Shown: positions 1-7,333 of the stretch, one piece after another
Layout of the letters: each line of letters starts with the position of its first letter
Numbering within the stretch: the stretch's first letter is position 1
Assembly: GCA_002686265.1 (NCBI GenBank)
Contig: NZBA01000020.1
Location: 56,823 to 120,822, forward strand
DNA length: 64,000 nt
Direction: 5' to 3'
Origin: Planctomycetota bacterium
GTDB taxonomy: Bacteria > Planctomycetota > UBA1135 > GCA-002686595
Made by a program: the position numbers and the translations under genes
Notes under the pieces: generated by a model
What the model was told of the DNA's origin: nothing
Seen by the model: only the letters and a program-made list of their open reading frames with translations
Databases searched by the model: none

Positions 1-837
1 GGTTCCCCGACGGACTTTCGGCTGGACTACGGCCGCGTCATCCCGCGTCGCTGTGAGCTGATCAAGGTCAACCTGGATCGCGGTGAGCTACGCCGCAACC
101 GACGCGGCACCCTGGGGGTGCACGCCGATCCGGCGCGCTTCCTCATCACCCTGGGGGAGCGTGGCGCGCCCGCGAGCACTACGGATCGTGTGGGCTGGCA
201 GGCCTCTCTCGCCGCGCGGGACAGCGAGCGGGACGCGGAGATCGACGCCTCCGCCGATTCGGGCGCGGGCGAGGCCGGCGTTCACCCCGTGCGCCTCTTC
301 CAGGCCATCGGCGAGGTGATGGACGAGGATGCGACCTTGATCGGCGACGGCGGGGACTTCGTCGCCACCGCCGCTTACGTCTTGCGCCCGGGCGCTCCCT
401 TGCGCTGGCTCGACCCGGGCGTGTTCGGGACCCTCGGCATCGGCGGCGGCTTCGCGGTCGCGGCGGCCGCCCACCGCCGCTCGCAGGTCTGGCTCCTGTG
501 GGGCGACGGCTCATGCGGTTTCAGTTTGGCGGAGTTCGACACGATGGCGCGCCACGGGATGGGGATCATCGCCGTCGTCGGCAACGACGCCTCCTGGGCT
601 CAGATTGCCCGTGATCAAGTGCGCCTGCTGGGCGACGACGTGGGGACGGGCCTCGCGAGGACGGACTACCATCGGGTAGCCGAGGGATTCGGCGGTCGCG
701 GTCTGATCGTGCGCGAGCCCGACGAGCTGCCCGCCGCCCTCGCTGAGGCGGTGGAGACCGCTGCGGCCGGTGTGCCCGTGCTCGTCAACGTCCACCTACG
801 TTCCTCTCGCTTCCGCGAGGGATCCCTCTCGATGTAG
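1..837 (+). CDS. Thiamine-diphosphate-dependent enzyme, C-terminal part (acetolactate synthase/2-hydroxyacyl-CoA lyase type), 5' end cut by window
   Basis: The frame is open from base 1, so this is the last 278 residues of a longer protein (the family is usually 530-600 aa). The visible part is the end of the central domain plus the C-terminal pyrophosphate-binding domain. The ThDP/metal motif begins at GDGSCGF (about residue 168 of the fragment) and ends at NDASW about 27 residues later, as in GDG-X(25-30)-N. Upstream, LGIGGGFAVAAAA is the usual glycine-rich stretch of this domain. Family members decarboxylate 2-keto or 2-hydroxyacyl-CoA substrates and ligate or cleave C-C bonds. The missing N-terminus prevents choosing between acetolactate synthase, oxalyl-CoA decarboxylase and 2-hydroxyacyl-CoA lyase. 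Confidence 0.85.
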   Translation, partial: GSPTDFRLDYGRVIPRRCELIKVNLDRGELRRNRRGTLGVHADPARFLITLGERGAPASTTDRVGWQASLAARDSERDAEIDASADSGAGEAGVHPVRLFQAIGEVMDEDATLIGDGGDFVATAAYVLRPGAPLRWLDPGVFGTLGIGGGFAVAAAAHRRSQVWLLWGDGSCGFSLAEFDTMARHGMGIIAVVGNDASWAQIARDQVRLLGDDVGTGLARTDYHRVAEGFGGRGLIVREPDELPAALAEAVETAAAGVPVLVNVHLRSSRFREGSLSM

Positions 838-990
838 GTCGCCCCGAATCAACCCCGGGGGGGCTGTTTCTGGGTTCCAGGGGGTGAGAATCCGTCCAAG
901 TGGGGGTATTGCAGAGCTAGCGAGGGGATTACCCTCTGGGTACGAGCGCCGCGACCGCCTCGACCCGAGCTCCCCTTCAGGAGTGAACCC

Positions 991-2652
991 ATGATGACCG
1001 CCCCGTCTCTCCGTCTTCCGTCCCTTGTGGCCGGCGTATCCCTCGCGCTGGCGGTCGCGGCCCCCGCCCAAGAGCAATCCTGGGGCCGGCGGTCCGCCGA
1101 ACACCTCCTCGCCCGCGCCGGGTTCGCCCCGACCACCGTCGAGATCGAAACCGCGGCATCGGAGGGCCCGAGCGCGGTCGTCGATCGCCTCTTGAAGGAG
1201 CGGCGGGCTTGGAAGAAGGTCCCGCCGCTGCTCGTCAAGTACAGCGAGTTCGGCCTCGACCCCCGCCAGCGCCCGCTAGACGAGAAGCTCCCCGAGGGCA
1301 AGGCGCTCGAGGAGTTGATCGCCCGCCGCCGCTTCCTGCGCGACCAGGACCGCAGCCAGTTCCTCGACTACTTCGATCGCTGGGTGAGGTCGATGATCCG
1401 CGGCGACGCGCCCCTGCGCGATCGCATGACCCTCTTCTGGCACGGGTTCTTCACGACCTCGTTCCAGGTCGTACGCCGCAAGTACGAGATGATCAACCAG
1501 CATGAGATGCTGCGCGAGCACGCTCTCGGCAGCTTCGCGGATCTGCTGCGCGGGATCGCCCACGACCCGGCCATGTTGATCTACCTGGACAACAACACCA
1601 ACGTAGAGGGCCACCCCAACGAGAACTTTGCTCGCGAGCTGATGGAGCTGTACAGCCTCGGCGAAGGCAACTACACCGAGGTCGACGTGCGCGAGGCGGC
1701 GCGCGCCCTGACCGGCGCCTGGGCCGGAGCGTTCGGCGAGTACGAGTTCCATCCCGAGGTCCATGACTCCGGGGAGAAGACGATCTTGGGCAAGACCGGC
1801 AACTTCGGGCCCGAAGAGCTGCTCGACATCCTCCTCGAGCAGCCGGCCTGTGCCCGGTGGGTCGCCACCAAGCTGTTGCGCTACTTCGAAGGCGTCGAGC
1901 CCTCCGCCGAGCGGGTGGAGGAGTACGCCTCCGCGCTGCGCGAGGCGGACTACGAGATCATGCCTGTTCTGGAGAAGTTGTTCAGCGATCCGCTCTTCTA
2001 CAGCGAGGAGACACTCGGCGCGCGCATCCAGGGACCGATCGAGTTCATGGTCGGTATCTGCCGCAAGCTGGACCTCGATCCGCCGGACTACTACCTGTTC
2101 AGAGCGACGGCGGAGCTCGGGCAGTGCTTCTACGACCCGCCGACGGTCAAGGGTTGGGACGGTGGCTCGGCGTGGATCACTAACTCCTCGCTCATGATGC
2201 GCGGGAACTGCGTCGGTGTCCTGCTCGATGTCTTCCGGTCCGAGTACGTCACCGCCGAGGTCCGCTCCGCCTCCGCCGACGCGGGCGATGGAATGGTCGG
2301 CACGGCGGTGATGAGCCCCCAGACCAAGGCCGAGGCCATGGCACAGGCGGTCGCTCGAATGGTGAGCCTGAAGGATGACCGCGGCTGGGAGCCGAACCTC
2401 AACCTGACGCGCCTCGTAGTGCGTTCGGGAGCGCGCAGCGATGAGGAGATCGCCGCCTTCCTGGCCGAGGACTGGCTCGCGGTCGAACCGTCCGAGCGCG
2501 TCGTATCGATCATGGGCGAGTTCATCGCGCGCGAGCGCGCCGCCTACGGGCTCGGCGCTGGCCCGCTACTCATGAGCGGGCCGAACGTGGAGTTGCTCCT
2601 GCGCCGGCTGGCGCACCTCCTTTTCAGCCTCCCAGAGGCACAACTGGGTTGA
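991..2652 (+). CDS. DUF1800 domain secreted protein
   Basis: A 553-aa protein starting at ATG with a CAGGAG ribosome site about 7 bases upstream. Residues 1-26 form a signal peptide ending near AQA/AQE. The body is a DUF1800 domain: early WGRRSAEHLLARAGF, central LFWHGFFTT and the conserved NENFARELMELYSLG. DUF1800 proteins are abundant in Planctomycetota and are nearly always next to a DUF1501 protein, as here. Their biochemical role is unknown; an extracytoplasmic function is inferred from the signal peptide. The stop lies 14 bases before the DUF1501 start, so the two are one transcription unit. Confidence 0.9.
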   Translation: MMTAPSLRLPSLVAGVSLALAVAAPAQEQSWGRRSAEHLLARAGFAPTTVEIETAASEGPSAVVDRLLKERRAWKKVPPLLVKYSEFGLDPRQRPLDEKLPEGKALEELIARRRFLRDQDRSQFLDYFDRWVRSMIRGDAPLRDRMTLFWHGFFTTSFQVVRRKYEMINQHEMLREHALGSFADLLRGIAHDPAMLIYLDNNTNVEGHPNENFARELMELYSLGEGNYTEVDVREAARALTGAWAGAFGEYEFHPEVHDSGEKTILGKTGNFGPEELLDILLEQPACARWVATKLLRYFEGVEPSAERVEEYASALREADYEIMPVLEKLFSDPLFYSEETLGARIQGPIEFMVGICRKLDLDPPDYYLFRATAELGQCFYDPPTVKGWDGGSAWITNSSLMMRGNCVGVLLDVFRSEYVTAEVRSASADAGDGMVGTAVMSPQTKAEAMAQAVARMVSLKDDRGWEPNLNLTRLVVRSGARSDEEIAAFLAEDWLAVEPSERVVSIMGEFIARERAAYGLGAGPLLMSGPNVELLLRRLAHLLFSLPEAQLG

Positions 2653-2666
2653 CCGAGGACAGTGTC

Positions 2667-3926
2667 ATGAAGACCAAACAGATGATCGACCGCCGCGGTG
2701 TCCTGCAGAGCGGCCTGGCCTTGATGGGCGGTGCGGCGATGCTGCCCGTGGCCTGTGCGACCGGCGCCGGAGCCCGTACCAGGGAGGGTTCTTCGCTCGC
2801 AGGAGCAAAGCGCCTGGTGCTCGTGGAGTTGTTCGGGGGCAACGACGGCTTGGAGACCGTCATTCCCTACGAAGAGGACATCTACCACAACAATCGCCCG
2901 ACGACGCGGATCCCCAAGAAGGAGGTTCTGCCCATCGACGACTATCGCGGCTTCCACCCGGCCATGCCCAACCTGCGCAGGGCGTGGGACGAGGGCCGCA
3001 TGGCCATCGTCGAGGGTTGCGGCTACCCCGTTCCGGTCCTCTCGCACTTCAAGTCGTTCGAGATCTGGCACCCCTGCCGCGAGATCGGCCGGGCGAGCGG
3101 GGACGGCTGGGTCGGGCGTCTGCGGGCGGAGGCCTGGGGCGATGACGATCGCACGGAGACCGTCGTGCACATCGGCTCGCACCTGCCCTACTCCCTGCAC
3201 TCCTCGGACCACGCGATGCTGGCGTTCGAGGCCCCCGAGAGCTACCTGTTCATCGGCAATGAGCGCGACGAGAGCGCCTACGCCGAGGCCGGCAAGCCCG
3301 GCATGGACCGGGAGACGAGCGGTGGCGCGGGCCGGGTCCTCGAGCGCCTGCGCCGCAAGCTGCGCGACGCCCAGGAGACCTCACCGCGCGTGATCGAAGC
3401 AGCCCGCCGCTACGAGCCGCGCGTGGAGTATCCGCGCGACGAGCTCGGGCGGTCCATGCGCGTCGTGGCGGCCATGATCGAGGCCGGCTTCGACACGAGC
3501 GTGTTCTCCGTCGCCCTGGGCAACTTCGACACACACGGCCCGGCGCAGAAGGTCAAGCACCGTGAGCTCCTCGCGAGCTGGGATGGTGCGGTGAGCGCCT
3601 TTCTGGCGGACATCGCCGGCACCCAGACAGAGGAGGACACGATCGTCTTGGCCTACTCGGAGTTCGGTCGTCGTCTGGCGGAGAACGCTTCCAACGGGAC
3701 CGATCACGGGGCCGCCGGGCCGATGTTCCTGTTCGGCAAGCCCGTCGAGGGAGGCCTGTACGGTGCGCATCCCTCGCTCACGGATCTCGACTCCGACGGC
3801 AACCTCAAGCACAACACGGACTTCCGCAGCGTGATCGGTACGGTGGTGCAGGATTGGTTCGGCGTCGAGCAGGCGGCCGTCCTCCCGCGCGAGTTCCCGA
3901 CCCTGCCGTTATTGCGCAAGGCCTGA
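2667..3926 (+). CDS. DUF1501 domain secreted protein
   Basis: A 419-aa protein. The chosen ATG at 2667 has GAGGAC 6 bases upstream; a TTG at 2649 would overlap the upstream gene and has no better ribosome site. The N-terminus contains DRRGVLQSGLALMGGAAM, which has the twin-arginine look typical of DUF1501 proteins and suggests Tat export. Family landmarks are LVELFGGNDGLETVIPY, the FHPAMPNL region, SHFKSFEIWH and YSEFGRRLAEN followed by TDHGAAGPMF. These proteins belong to the alkaline-phosphatase/sulfatase fold. The precise reaction is unknown. It is paired with the DUF1800 gene immediately upstream. Confidence 0.9.
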   Translation: MKTKQMIDRRGVLQSGLALMGGAAMLPVACATGAGARTREGSSLAGAKRLVLVELFGGNDGLETVIPYEEDIYHNNRPTTRIPKKEVLPIDDYRGFHPAMPNLRRAWDEGRMAIVEGCGYPVPVLSHFKSFEIWHPCREIGRASGDGWVGRLRAEAWGDDDRTETVVHIGSHLPYSLHSSDHAMLAFEAPESYLFIGNERDESAYAEAGKPGMDRETSGGAGRVLERLRRKLRDAQETSPRVIEAARRYEPRVEYPRDELGRSMRVVAAMIEAGFDTSVFSVALGNFDTHGPAQKVKHRELLASWDGAVSAFLADIAGTQTEEDTIVLAYSEFGRRLAENASNGTDHGAAGPMFLFGKPVEGGLYGAHPSLTDLDSDGNLKHNTDFRSVIGTVVQDWFGVEQAAVLPREFPTLPLLRKA

Positions 3927-3935
3927 GCGGTTCGG

Positions 3936-4304
3936 TCACCCGACAGGATCGCGCAGGCTCCCGTCGGTGTTGACCGCCAGCCAGTGCATGTTGATCCCGC
4001 CCCGCGGGCAGGCCTCGGCGCAAGCTCCGCTGCCGGTGCAGCCCTGGGGCCGGACCAAGGTCGCGAAGGACCAGATCAGCTCGATGCAGTCCTTGCTGCA
4101 ATCTTGGTCACAGGCCTCGATGCAGCGCCCGCACCCAGTGCAGTCGTCGTGATCGATCAGCGGTAGGAGCTTCCACGGTCCCGTGTGGGGCGTGGGCGCT
4201 GGGGCGGGCCGCAGGCCTGGGAGGAGGCCCAGCCAGCCCCAGCGCCGCCGGGCGGTGCTCTCAGACTTGTCCAAGCCCGGACTCGCTTCCCCCCAGATCG
4301 TCAC
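3936..4304 (-). CDS. Ferredoxin-like iron-sulfur protein overlapping the Nod-like gene
   Basis: A 122-aa protein starting at GTG; its first 44 bases overlap the 3' end of the NO dismutase-like gene in another frame, so the two are co-transcribed and probably translationally coupled. About 50 N-terminal residues are Arg/Pro-rich and carry no recognised domain. Then come two cluster motifs: CTGCGRCIEAC, a complete CxxCxxCxxxC, and CTGSGACAEACP, in which the second Cys is Ser. Two further Cys (DQDCSKDC) lie between them. By family rules the protein carries at least one [4Fe-4S] cluster, and the second site could be [3Fe-4S]. Inference: it may deliver electrons to, or accept them from, the upstream membrane enzyme. 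Confidence 0.8.
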   Translation of the reverse strand: MTIWGEASPGLDKSESTARRRWGWLGLLPGLRPAPAPTPHTGPWKLLPLIDHDDCTGCGRCIEACDQDCSKDCIELIWSFATLVRPQGCTGSGACAEACPRGGINMHWLAVNTDGSLRDPVG

Positions 4305-6675
4305 GCATCGGGCTTCCGGTGACCGCCAGGACGGACTCGGGGACGACGAAGGCCTCGGTCGGCTCCTGGGCGGGCTTGAGGTGGAACCAGCGCGTCACCA
4401 TGAACCAGACCAGGGGGACGACCCCGCCGAGGATGAACACGATCACGCCGATGCCGCGCAGCCAGGTGAAGAGCTGGAAGGACGATCCCTGTATGTACTC
4501 CTGGGAGCGCGCGAAGGCGTAGCCGCCCTCGCTCATGGCCTTGATCAGCTGGTCGAGGCCGACCGGGAAGAGGTCGAGCACGACCATCAGGGCCAGGCCG
4601 AGGTTGAGGGAGATGAAGACCGTGCCCAGGAGTTTCTCGTTCCAGTGCGCGCGGTCGATATTCCAGCGCGCGCAGAAGATCATCGCGCACACTCCGAGGT
4701 TGCCGTAGACGCCCATCAGTGCCGCATGGCCGTGGTTGACCGTCAGGTAGGTGCCGTGCTCGTAGTAGCTCACGATCGGGAGGTTGATCGAGAAGCCGAG
4801 GACTCCCGCGCCGAAGAAGTTCCAGAAGTTCACGGCGACCAGGAACAGGAACGCCATCCCCAGGCCGAAGGTCGCGTCGGCGCCACCCTTCTCACGGAGC
4901 CGGCTGAGGGCGCTCTGAGGCATGTTTCGAAAGCGCCAGGCGCCGATCGTCAGGAGCACCAGCGGCGCGATTTGCAGGCTGGAGAGGACGCCGCCCAGGG
5001 CGACCGTCTCGATCGACTTCGCGTTCCAGTAGAAGTTGTGGCTGATGCCGACCAGGCCGCTGCCCAAGAAGAGCAGGGCGCCGAGGTACACGACGCGTGC
5101 GGCGATCAGGTGGCTCACGAACCCCATCAGGTAGAGGAAGTAGGCCACGATGATGGTCGTGAAGAGCTCGAAGAACGCCTCTACCCACATGTGGACCGTG
5201 CACCAGCGCCAGAAGTCGGCGATCACGAAGTTCGTGTCGGGCCGCGCCACGAAGGACGCCGTGAACATCAGGATGATCCCGGCGATCGAGTACACCATCC
5301 AGTTCGGCAGGGACCAGGATTGCTTCTGTCTGAGGGCCGGCATCAGGCCGCGGGTGACGATCACCAGCCACAGGATGAAGGACCAGAACAGGGCGTGGTG
5401 GTACGCCCGTCCCATGGTCATGTACTCCCAGCCCTGCAAGCCGAACCAGCGCGTCGCCTGGTCGCTGAGGACGCCCCAGATGCCGAGCGGGACACCGATG
5501 GCGACGCCGCCGGCCACGAAGATGAGCAGCCAGAAGAGCACCTGGATCGAGGCCAGCTGCCCCTTGGGCTCGGGGCGGCAGATCAACGGCAGCACCCAGA
5601 TCGTGGCCGCGAACCAGCAGACAGCGATCCACAGAATCGAAATCTGCGAGTGCCAGGTGCGCGAGATCGTGACCGGGAGAACGCCATCCAGGTCGAGGCC
5701 GAGGCTCGCGAAGAAGCCGACGAAATCGCCGAGCGCGAGCAGCCCCGCGGTGACTTGGACGAGGAAGAGAATCGCCGCCACGGCGAAGAACTTGTAGGTC
5801 GCCCGCTGCGTGTGCGTCGGGCGGAACTCGTCCACGCGCACCGAGGTGGCGAGAGGCGGGAACTGGGACTCCTGCTCCTCCATGATCGCCACGGTGTTGA
5901 GCTTGCCGTAGTAGTAGAACAGCACGCCGATCGTCAGGATCACGACCAGCACTCCGATCACGCTCCACAGTACCAGCCCTCCGTGGGGCGTGTTCCCAGC
6001 GAGCGGATCGTAGGGCCAGTTGTGGGTGAAGCTGTAGGGCTCTCCGGGACGCTCGGCCGCGCACAGCCAGCCTCCCCAGAAGAAGAAGCTCGAGATGGCG
6101 TGGATGTCCTCGGGGGCGGTGATGTAGCCCTCGGGCGAGAAGGCCTCGTCGCCGACCAGCTCCCCGCCGGAGCCGAACATCTCGCCGTAGTACTGCACCA
6201 GACGCGCGTATGCGAACTGCTGCGCCGCGTTCACCGTGACCGTGTTCGTCGTCGGATCGTAGCGGTTCTCCTTCAACTCGACCTGAACGCGGGCGCGGAC
6301 CTGGCTCTCCACGAGGTTCCGCTCGCGTTCTGGGAGAGCTTCAAGTCCTTCCTCCCGCGCGAGGTAGTACTCGTTCATCCACTCCGCCGTGAGGTGCAGG
6401 GCCTGGGCCGTGTAATCGGGCCCGCGCAGACCTCCGTCGCCGAGGAAGCTCCCGTAGTCCATCAGGCCGCGCCGCAGGAAGACCTGCTGACCGTCGGTGA
6501 TGTCGGGGCTCTCGAACAGCAGCGCCCCCGACTCCGAGCGGAACTCGGCCAGGGGAGGAGCTCCCGAGTAGCTCTTGGCGCCGATGTAGCCGACCACCGC
6601 GATGCTGACGGTGAAGATGATCACGAAGATCTTCCACCAGTGCTTGCGCCGATCGATGACCTTGAGGATGTCCAT
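4261..6675 (-). CDS. Quinol NO-reductase family protein with nitric oxide dismutase (Nod) signature
   Basis: An 804-aa heme-copper-oxidase-family membrane protein with the qNOR architecture: one N-terminal membrane segment (16-32), an extracytoplasmic domain to about 230, then about 13 membrane helices. Landmarks are the heme His in RTWHSQ (342), VHMWVEAFFE (His495, Glu499) and NHGH (648, 650). Canonical qNOR has HYTVEGQGFF for quinol binding; here the aligned stretch is LALGDFVGFF (about 313-322), so the His and first Glu are gone. The usual HH pair of FeB ligands is His546-Asn547 (GISHNFYW), and the later active-site Glu is Gln568. These quinol-site and catalytic changes are those reported for Methylomirabilis oxyfera Nod, which dismutates NO to N2 and O2. 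Start MDILK is chosen because the longer frame runs into the divergent regulator; no clear Shine-Dalgarno is visible. A divergent electron-accepting NOR remains possible. Confidence 0.85.
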   Translation of the reverse strand: MDILKVIDRRKHWWKIFVIIFTVSIAVVGYIGAKSYSGAPPLAEFRSESGALLFESPDITDGQQVFLRRGLMDYGSFLGDGGLRGPDYTAQALHLTAEWMNEYYLAREEGLEALPERERNLVESQVRARVQVELKENRYDPTTNTVTVNAAQQFAYARLVQYYGEMFGSGGELVGDEAFSPEGYITAPEDIHAISSFFFWGGWLCAAERPGEPYSFTHNWPYDPLAGNTPHGGLVLWSVIGVLVVILTIGVLFYYYGKLNTVAIMEEQESQFPPLATSVRVDEFRPTHTQRATYKFFAVAAILFLVQVTAGLLALGDFVGFFASLGLDLDGVLPVTISRTWHSQISILWIAVCWFAATIWVLPLICRPEPKGQLASIQVLFWLLIFVAGGVAIGVPLGIWGVLSDQATRWFGLQGWEYMTMGRAYHHALFWSFILWLVIVTRGLMPALRQKQSWSLPNWMVYSIAGIILMFTASFVARPDTNFVIADFWRWCTVHMWVEAFFELFTTIIVAYFLYLMGFVSHLIAARVVYLGALLFLGSGLVGISHNFYWNAKSIETVALGGVLSSLQIAPLVLLTIGAWRFRNMPQSALSRLREKGGADATFGLGMAFLFLVAVNFWNFFGAGVLGFSINLPIVSYYEHGTYLTVNHGHAALMGVYGNLGVCAMIFCARWNIDRAHWNEKLLGTVFISLNLGLALMVVLDLFPVGLDQLIKAMSEGGYAFARSQEYIQGSSFQLFTWLRGIGVIVFILGGVVPLVWFMVTRWFHLKPAQEPTEAFVVPESVLAVTGSPMRDDLGGSESGLGQV

Positions 6676-6692
6676 GGGGTTCGCTGGGGTGT

Positions 6693-6713
6693 GAGAGAGA
6701 GAGAGGGGGGGGG
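6693..6713. repeat. (GA)6-G9 simple repeat in the leader of the Nod-like gene
   Basis: A dinucleotide tract at 6693-6704 runs directly into nine G at 6705-6713, 18-38 bases upstream of the Nod-like start codon. In the sense strand it reads C9 then (TC)6. Tracts of this kind change length by slippage and could alter leader length or promoter spacing. Confidence 0.8.
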
Positions 6714-6793
6714 TCGTCCTATCAATCGACGCGGAGGTCGTGAGATGTGAGAAGTTACCATAAACAGCATCTTTGTCATCCTGTGGGCGTATC

Positions 6794-6807
6794 AGATTCG
6801 ATAATCT
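6794..6807. promoter_or_regulatory. Candidate operator, inverted repeat AGATT-N4-AATCT
   Basis: The sequence AGATTCGATAATCT is a perfect 5-base inverted repeat with a 4-base spacer. It lies in the shared upstream region between the Nod-like gene and the divergent XRE-type regulator, just before that regulator's start. Position and symmetry suit an autoregulatory site for the HTH protein, but nothing in the sequence shows binding. Confidence 0.3.
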
Positions 6808-6841
6808 CGACCCTGAGGAGGTCCCCACGTCGGACTTCGCC

Positions 6842-7333
6842 ATGACCATCGGGAAGGCCCTCAAACGCATTCGCCGGGAGCGCAAGCTGACCCAGGCCCA
6901 GGTCGCCCGGGATGCCGGGATCCCCGGCTCCTACCTCTCGCGTATCGAGAACGATCGCATCCAGCCCACGACGGGCACTCTCTCCCGCGTCTCGGCTGCT
7001 CTCAGCGTGCCGCTCTCGCGGATCTTCGCCCTCGAGGAGCAGGCCGGGCGGCCCGTCATCCCGCACTGCCCGGTGAGTACCAGCGGCCGCTGCATTGGCG
7101 ACCTGGTCCGCTCTCTGAAGGCCGCCCCTCCGTCGGCTGAGGAGCTCACCTACGGCTCCGAGGACCTGCGCACCCTACGCATGGCGAACTACCTAGTTCT
7201 CTCCGCCTCCCCGGACATCAGGCGGGCCTTGACCACGGTCCTCGAGTCCTTCGTCGATCGCTCCAGCCCGTCGTCCATGGACGCCCTGCTCCCCGACGAC
7301 CTGGCCGAAGCCCGGCGCGAGGAAGAGGGCTAG
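6842..7333 (+). CDS. XRE-family transcriptional regulator with His-Cys/Cys patch, divergent from the Nod-like gene
   Basis: A 163-aa protein with an N-terminal Cro/C1-type helix-turn-helix (residues 3-62; GKALKRIRRERKLTQAQVA and GSYLSRIENDR). After it come His75, Cys76 and Cys84 (HCPVSTSGRC), which could bind a metal or an iron-sulfur cluster and so sense redox state or NO; that role is inference. The C-terminal part has no recognised domain. The start is uncertain: a good GAGGAGG at 6815-6821 is 20 bases before this ATG, and an in-frame TTG at 6773 would add 23 residues. It is transcribed away from the Nod-like gene across a 166-base shared region, making it the obvious candidate regulator. 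Its last 4 bases overlap the convergent BNR gene. Confidence 0.85.
   Translation: MTIGKALKRIRRERKLTQAQVARDAGIPGSYLSRIENDRIQPTTGTLSRVSAALSVPLSRIFALEEQAGRPVIPHCPVSTSGRCIGDLVRSLKAAPPSAEELTYGSEDLRTLRMANYLVLSASPDIRRALTTVLESFVDRSSPSSMDALLPDDLAEARREEEG

Noticed and set aside
838..990. Terminator or small RNA between the ThDP enzyme and the DUF1800 gene
   Set aside because: Only a 5-base stem (GAGGG-GATTA-CCCTC) and a G-rich run are present; too weak to call.
4183..6750. Open frame of about 855 codons on the plus strand opposite the Nod-like gene
   Set aside because: It is antisense to a well-supported membrane protein; its translation is highly charged with no domain, as expected from codon-position bias in GC-rich DNA. 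Similar long antisense frames at 18853-20442, 20482-22635 and 31490-33916 were rejected for the same reason.
6740..6775. NsrR- or FNR-type NO-response site upstream of the Nod-like gene
   Set aside because: On the minus strand AAGATGC resembles one NsrR half-site and TTGAT one FNR half-site, but the second halves are missing and the spacing is wrong.
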